A stretch of 64,000 nt of DNA from an uncultured Clostridia bacterium. GTDB taxonomy: Bacteria; Bacillota; Clostridia; Oscillospirales; Ruminococcaceae. The stretch is taken from NCBI GenBank assembly GCA_945829235.1, contig CALZUA010000001.1:207315-271314 (forward strand). The letters are read 5' to 3'. The translations under genes and the position numbers were made by a program. How positions within the stretch are numbered: position 1 is the stretch's first letter; every line of letters starts with the position of its first letter. The notes under the pieces are model-generated. The model was not told the origin of the DNA, made no database searches, and saw nothing but the letters and a program-made list of their open reading frames with translations. Shown in pieces: positions 60,698-64,000 of the stretch.

Positions 60698-62098
60698 ATG
60701 GAATTCTTGACGAATCTTTCTGTTAGTATTTCTGGTTTTGATGTCTTATTTTACATACCAGCTGTTTATTTAGTTATTGTAGGAATTTACAGCCTTATTC
60801 AGTGCTACTTCGGATATCCTATTTTCCGTGTAATGCTGGTAATACAGGGTGTAATAGTTGGAGCGGCACTGGGCTGGTTGCTGGGAATACTCTTAGCCAG
60901 CGGCGTAGGTTTTATACCATTTGCGATTTTTTTCGGCATTCTCGGCGGAATACTGGCGAACAAACTGCACAAATTTGGCGTATTTATATACTTTTTCCTG
61001 CTTTTTGGTCTTATTGTTGCAGGAATAGCCTTCTTATCAAGCAATGGCAATTGGAGTGTCGCAGCGATAGGTATACCTGCGGGTATTATCGGCGGTATTA
61101 TCGGAGTTGTTTTAGAAAAACAAATCATTATCTTCTCATCGGCAATCTGCTACGGCGCGCTTGCGGGTTTTTCCTTCGGAATGATAGCAAAACAGCTTTG
61201 GCTCTGCATTGTTCTTACTGTTCTGTTTGCAATCACCGGTATACTCGCTCAGAACGCGATGACAAAAAAGAAATCCAAGAACAACGTACAGCAAGCTGTT
61301 CCCGCAAATGCGGTTTATCAGAATCCCGCTCCTGCTAATTATTCGCAGCCGGTTATGAATCCGTTCCTTTGCCTGAACTGCCACAACCCGCTCAACGCCG
61401 GCGCAATCTTTTGTACTAAATGTGGACGAACTATACCGGCTGAACAGCGTTCGATAATTGATGCTGCTTCCGTGTACTCAACATCAATGACACCCCAACC
61501 CGCACCCGTTGCACCCGTTAACGCGGCACCGACAGCTCAGCCCGCACCCGTTGCCCCCGTTAACGCGGCACCGACAGCTCAGCCCGCACCCGTTGCCCCC
61601 GTTAACGCGGTATCGACAACCAAGCCTGAAGCCGCTACCATTATTTTTGCGGCATCGAAAGCCGAGCCTGTTTATGAAGAACCGGTAACCGAGCCTGCTC
61701 CCGTTGAACCTGAAGAACCGGCAACCGAACTTGAACCATTTGACTCTGCTTATGAAGAGCCGACAACCGAGCTTGAACCCGTTGCCCCAGTTAATTTAGC
61801 ACCGACACCCCAGCCCGCACCTGTTGCGCCCGTTTACGCGGCACCGACACCCCAGCCCGCACCTGTTGCGCCCGTTTACGCGGCACCGACACCCCAGCCT
61901 GCACCCGTTGCGCCCGTTTACGCAGCACCGACACCCCAGTCCGCACCCGTTGCGCCTGTTTATGCAACGCCGACAGCAACGCCGGTCACTTTGGAAAAAG
62001 TCAATAACGCACCCGCATTTTGCACGTCCTGCGGAGCTAAACTCGAATTTCCTGTTGCACGGTTCTGCGGAGTTTGCGGAAGCAAGATAGAGTGGTAA
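60698..62098 (+). CDS. DUF4203/TMEM198-like membrane protein with two zinc ribbons and Pro/Ala repeats
   Basis: A 466-residue protein. The N-terminal ~190 residues carry about seven hydrophobic helices rich in glycine (for example VIVGAALGWLLGILLASGVG, IGIPAGIIGGIIGVVLE), resembling the DUF4203/TMEM198 group. A cytoplasmic zinc ribbon follows (CLNCHNPLNAGAIFCTKCG, about 228-246). A long low-complexity part (about 265-430) contains PQPAPVAPVNAAPTA- and PQPAPVAPVYAAPT-type repeats of 14 residues with an acidic EEP/TEPAP section between. A second zinc ribbon ends the chain (CTSCGAKLEFPVARFCGVCG, about 442-461). ACGGAGATG precedes the ATG. The function is unknown; the paired ribbons and flexible spacer suggest a scaffold at the inner membrane face. 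Confidence 0.82.
   Translation: MEFLTNLSVSISGFDVLFYIPAVYLVIVGIYSLIQCYFGYPIFRVMLVIQGVIVGAALGWLLGILLASGVGFIPFAIFFGILGGILANKLHKFGVFIYFFLLFGLIVAGIAFLSSNGNWSVAAIGIPAGIIGGIIGVVLEKQIIIFSSAICYGALAGFSFGMIAKQLWLCIVLTVLFAITGILAQNAMTKKKSKNNVQQAVPANAVYQNPAPANYSQPVMNPFLCLNCHNPLNAGAIFCTKCGRTIPAEQRSIIDAASVYSTSMTPQPAPVAPVNAAPTAQPAPVAPVNAAPTAQPAPVAPVNAVSTTKPEAATIIFAASKAEPVYEEPVTEPAPVEPEEPATELEPFDSAYEEPTTELEPVAPVNLAPTPQPAPVAPVYAAPTPQPAPVAPVYAAPTPQPAPVAPVYAAPTPQSAPVAPVYATPTATPVTLEKVNNAPAFCTSCGAKLEFPVARFCGVCGSKIEW
61493..61618 (+). repeat. Three 42-bp in-frame tandem repeats
   Basis: Units at 61493, 61535 and 61577 encode PQPAPVAPVNAAPT-type 14-residue repeats; the first two are almost identical. In-frame period keeps the reading frame during expansion or loss. 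Confidence 0.85.
61808..61975 (+). repeat. Four 42-bp in-frame tandem repeats
   Basis: Units at 61808, 61850, 61892 and 61934 encode PQPAPVAPVYAAPT repeats and are close copies of the first array with Asn changed to Tyr. They are likely variable in copy number. Confidence 0.85.
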
Positions 62099-62119
62099 AA
62101 AGATATTGCTTTATAAATC

Positions 62120-62155
62120 AGAGGAACACTTAGTGTTCCTCTATACTTTTTGTTT
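62120..62155 (+). terminator. Intrinsic terminator
   Basis: Perfect 10-bp stem AGAGGAACAC (62120-62129) / GTGTTCCTCT (62133-62142), loop TTA, then ATACTTTTTGTTT. It ends the zinc-ribbon membrane-protein unit. Confidence 0.9.
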
Positions 62156-62190
62156 AAGTTCGACTATTGTAGCATTTATTACATATATTA

Positions 62191-62219
62191 TTGACAAAAT
62201 GAGCTTTGTGTGATATAAT
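62191..62219 (+). promoter_or_regulatory. Sigma-A promoter upstream of the peptide/STAS/TIR-FHA genes
   Basis: TTGACA (62191-62196), 17 bp, TATAAT (62214-62219) with extended TGA; 28 bases before the TGTAAC element. Confidence 0.88.
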
Positions 62220-62247
62220 AAAAACATAATTTGTTAGTAAAAGAATC

Positions 62248-62287
62248 TGTAACACTTCTGAAAAAGGTGTGTATATAACTATGAAAG
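62248..62287 (+). promoter_or_regulatory. Shared TGTAAC-N17-GTATAT element, copy C
   Basis: TGTAAC (62248-62253), 17 bases, GTATAT (62271-62276), then AACTATGAAAG. Spacing equals copies A and B although the spacer bases differ. It lies 47 bases before the peptide start. Confidence 0.55.
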
Positions 62288-62333
62288 CAAGATTAAGATT
62301 GCGATATTTATGCATGAAGAAAGGCAGAAGTAT

Positions 62334-62549
62334 ATGAAAAAAATAGTTAAACTTGATGAGTTGCTTGAAGTAATTTCAGAAACTCAGAAATTAGAGCCGG
62401 AGGACGAGCTAACGGCTCTGATTAAAGAAACAGAGGGTTACGCGGACGATGAGCTGTCGTTTGATGAGCTTGATATGGTATCTGCGGCGGCAGATGCTCC
62501 TAATTATGATGCTTTTAAGAAGTACATGGACGACAAGAAAAAGCGCTGA
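62334..62549 (+). CDS. Small leader-type peptide (RiPP-like), 71 residues
   Basis: The peptide has an amphipathic, acidic leader (KKIVKLDELLEVISETQKLE...ETEGYADDELSFDELDMVSAA). Its end, LSFDELDMVSAA, matches LSEDELEAVSGG of the precursor at 55377. The remaining 19 residues (ADAPNYDAFKKYMDDKKKR) contain no Cys, Ser or Thr, so lanthionine formation is impossible; if processed, it would be a short basic peptide, perhaps a signal. AAAGG and AGAAG precede the ATG at 62334; an ATG at 62310 has no ribosome site. It shares the TGTAAC element with the 55377 gene and heads a run with STAS and TIR-FHA genes. Confidence 0.65.
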   Translation: MKKIVKLDELLEVISETQKLEPEDELTALIKETEGYADDELSFDELDMVSAAADAPNYDAFKKYMDDKKKR

Positions 62550-62587
62550 AATCAGCTTAAAGTCATCACACGGGGGGATTATATACT

Positions 62588-62956
62588 ATGTTGAGCAGAA
62601 GGGTGAACGGAAACTCGCTGGAAATTATTGAAAACAGCACGCGTGTTATCCTTGATATTATTGAGGAAACTACCGAAAATACACTTGTTTTCAGAATAAA
62701 AGGCGCGCTGAGAAATGACTTGGTGTACGAATTTGAAGATGAACTCAGCGCGGCTGTATCTGTTGGAAAAAATCTGGAGCTGGATTTTTCGGAAGTGAAT
62801 TATATTGCAAGTTCTTCGCTTAAAACGCTGTTAAGAATTCAGCAAAAGTTGGATTCATCGGAATACGGCAATGAGATGAAAATTTCAAATGTGCCGGAGG
62901 ATATTGTTCGCGTGTTTAAGGAAGCAGGTCTGTCTGACTTGTTGAATTTTGTTTGA
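62588..62956 (+). CDS. STAS-domain (anti-anti-sigma factor-like) protein
   Basis: A 122-residue STAS protein: TLVFRIKGALRNDLVYEFEDEL (about 32-53), LELDFSEVNYIASSSLKTLLRIQ (about 63-85) and a final amphipathic helix (EDIVRVFKEAGLSDLLNFV). The phospho-switch serine of SpoIIAA-type proteins corresponds to S75, although the preceding Asp of the DSSGL motif is Ala here. Partner-switching proteins of this kind release a sigma factor from an anti-sigma kinase; neither is in the window. GGGGG about ten bases upstream serves the ATG. It follows the small peptide by 38 bases and precedes the TIR-FHA gene by 19. Confidence 0.85.
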   Translation: MLSRRVNGNSLEIIENSTRVILDIIEETTENTLVFRIKGALRNDLVYEFEDELSAAVSVGKNLELDFSEVNYIASSSLKTLLRIQQKLDSSEYGNEMKISNVPEDIVRVFKEAGLSDLLNFV

Positions 62957-62975
62957 GGAGAGCAATTTGTAGATT

Positions 62976-63716
62976 ATGGAAGAGTTGGAATATTACACCG
63001 GAAATGAAAATTTCGCATATCTATCATTTTGCAAGCGGGACTTTGAACGGGTAAGTCAAATAATCGGAGAAGCAATGTCGTGCGGAATCAGACTTTGGGC
63101 AGATGAAAGCTGTTCTGTTCTCAACGCGCAGTCCTCCGAGAAGCTGAACTCCGCAAAGGTATTTGTTGCGTTTTTGTCGAGGAAAGCGGTTTGCTCACAC
63201 GCATTCAGGAGTACACTGACAGCGGCTGTTGAAATGGAAAAGCCTATGGTTGCGGTGTATCTGGAAAAGGTTGAACTCACGCTTTGTCAAAGACTTCAGA
63301 TTGCAAGGTCAAGAATGATTAACGCGGCGGAAATTTCCTCACCAAAAGAAATAGTTAATCTTTTGGTTTCGGAGGGAGTTTTTGAAGGTTGCAGTGACAA
63401 GCAGGCTTTGCCGAAGGAAAAGTATATCTTGATTAGGTCGTCAAGCGGAGAACAAATCAATGTTATTGGCGAGGAGTTTGCAATTGGAAGGTCTGAAACA
63501 ATGACTGATTATTCTGTCGCAGGGAACAGTGCTATAAGCAGACTTCACGTTGTTTTGAAGCAAACCCCCGACGGCTGTACGGTAACAGACCAGAATTCCT
63601 CTAACAAGACCTATTTGAATGGTAAGGAACTCATTCCGATGGTCGAGTATCAGCTTCACAACGGTGATGAAATTACTTTGGCAGATGAGAAATTTGTGTT
63701 TGAAATACACAGTTAG
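62976..63716 (+). CDS. TIR-like domain fused to FHA domain
   Basis: A 246-residue protein. The N-terminal ~130 residues are TIR-like: FAYLSFCKRDFERVSQIIGE, IRLWADESC, AKVFVAFLSRKAVCSHAFRS...AAVEMEKPMVAVYLE. The order of strands and the S/C-x-x-x-x-x-E region fit a TIR/TIR_2 fold, though the catalytic glutamate cannot be fixed. Residues about 150-245 form an FHA domain with GRSE, the S-R-L-H motif (AISRLHVVL) and the S/N-x-T-Y-L-N-G loop, which binds phosphothreonine. The combination is typical of signalling proteins that read Ser/Thr-kinase marks. The adjacent zinc-ribbon protein carries Thr-rich repeats that could be its ligand. GAGGAG is 15 bases before the ATG. Confidence 0.8.
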   Translation: MEELEYYTGNENFAYLSFCKRDFERVSQIIGEAMSCGIRLWADESCSVLNAQSSEKLNSAKVFVAFLSRKAVCSHAFRSTLTAAVEMEKPMVAVYLEKVELTLCQRLQIARSRMINAAEISSPKEIVNLLVSEGVFEGCSDKQALPKEKYILIRSSSGEQINVIGEEFAIGRSETMTDYSVAGNSAISRLHVVLKQTPDGCTVTDQNSSNKTYLNGKELIPMVEYQLHNGDEITLADEKFVFEIHS

Positions 63717-63738
63717 AAATAGTATGTTATTGGGATAA

Positions 63739-63780
63739 AGCCGGAGATGCCGGAGTATGATACTCATGGTGTGTCCGGCT
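63739..63780 (+). other. Nested inverted repeats between TIR-FHA and zinc-ribbon genes
   Basis: AGCCGGA (63739-63745) pairs with TCCGGCT (63774-63780), and inside it GAGTAT-G-ATACTC (63753-63765) is a perfect palindrome. It may be a weak terminator, an mRNA processing site or an operator; no T run follows. Confidence 0.5.
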
Positions 63781-63802
63781 GTTGTGTTGATTGGAGAACA
63801 GA

Positions 63803-64000
63803 ATGCTTTGTATAAAATGTGGGACAAGCCTTCCGGAGTCTGCCCGTTTTTGTTTCAAATGCGGCGAAAAAATTGAAGCTGAGAATATAAATTCCTCCGA
63901 AACCGAAACGGTTCTTCTGCCGAAATCCGCGGTAACAGCAAAATGCTCCGAAACCGAAACGGTTCTTCTGCCGAAATCCGCGGTAACAGCAAAATGCTCC
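63803..64000 (+). CDS. Zinc-ribbon protein with TETVLLP repeats, cut by window edge
   Basis: The visible 66 residues start with a zinc ribbon, CIKCGTSLPESARFCFKCG (CxxC-x10-CxxC). An acidic stretch and two full copies of a 17-residue repeat (SETETVLLPKSAVTAKC), with the start of a third, follow. The E-T-x-T-V-x-x-P form, repeated, is what phosphothreonine sites for FHA domains look like in other bacteria. With the TIR-FHA gene 86 bases upstream this protein is a good candidate binding partner; that is inference. GGAG seven bases before the ATG fixes the start. The C-terminus and the full repeat number are outside the window. Confidence 0.75.
   Translation, partial: MLCIKCGTSLPESARFCFKCGEKIEAENINSSETETVLLPKSAVTAKCSETETVLLPKSAVTAKCS
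63896..64000 (+). repeat. Perfect 51-bp tandem repeat
   Basis: Units 63896-63946 and 63947-63997 are identical in DNA, and a third begins at 63998. Identity at the base level means recent duplication. The array runs into the window edge. Confidence 0.9.

Overview
The window looks like chromosomal DNA from a Gram-positive gut or rumen anaerobe of the Oscillospiraceae/Ruminococcus type. Supporting signs are two secreted proteins ending in type I dockerins, many BspA-type leucine-rich-repeat (LRR) lipoproteins, a four-subunit ferredoxin-dependent 2-oxoacid oxidoreductase, Nif11-type peptide leaders, hybrid histidine kinases and WYL regulators. Shine-Dalgarno sites are strong. Housekeeping promoters are very regular: a TTGACA-like -35, exactly 17 bp, and an extended TGnTATAAT -10. 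No rRNA, tRNA, CRISPR array, insertion sequence or replication origin was recognised. The species assignment is inference.

Layout. 1-5.6 kb: two metallophosphoesterases with a GNAT enzyme, a DUF5131 protein, a flavin-type oxidoreductase and a cytoplasmic hybrid histidine kinase. 5.7-6.4 kb: a frameshifted LRR lipoprotein behind a structured leader with its own terminator. 6.5-12 kb: a six-gene operon (2-oxoacid:ferredoxin oxidoreductase gamma-delta-alpha-beta, phenylacetate-CoA-ligase-type enzyme, aminotransferase) that could interconvert arylacetates or branched-chain acids and amino acids. 12-25.4 kb: an ABC-2 exporter with a double-MerR regulator, a nucleotidyltransferase, a WYL regulator, a gene with an internal stop, an FtsX/MacB-type ABC system, a TetR operon, and a hydrolase with its winged-helix regulator.

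25.6-32.4 kb: two convergent dockerin proteins, one transglutaminase-like (amber codon inside its signal peptide) and one with an HExxH protease motif. 32.6-38.1 kb: a signalling operon of a FecR/LRR membrane protein, a TIM-barrel/GAF/HD-GYP fusion and a CHASE2-adenylate cyclase. 38.2-42.7 kb: a transglutaminase-like lipoprotein and two LRR lipoproteins. 42.9-50.1 kb: a self-contained three-gene unit with its own promoter and terminator: a PPP-type phosphoesterase, a 705-residue protein of unknown family, and a 1372-residue protein with two DUF262 (GmrSD/SspE-like) modules. It is the best candidate here for an undescribed, perhaps anti-phage, system.

50.3-54.4 kb: a decayed lanthipeptide locus. 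It holds a LanM synthetase broken by frameshifts and stops, with a CCG zinc motif of the ProcM type, a truncated Nif11 leader fused by deletion to a beheaded acyl-CoA ligase, and further remnants. 55-64 kb: a surface and signalling region with two leader-type peptides, an internalin-like LRR protein, a large LRR lipoprotein, zinc-ribbon proteins, a STAS protein, a TIR-FHA protein, and a zinc-ribbon protein carrying TETVLLP repeats that may be FHA docking sites. Three starts in this region share an element, TGTAAC-N17-GTATAC/T, that resembles an ECF-sigma promoter and suggests a small co-regulated set.
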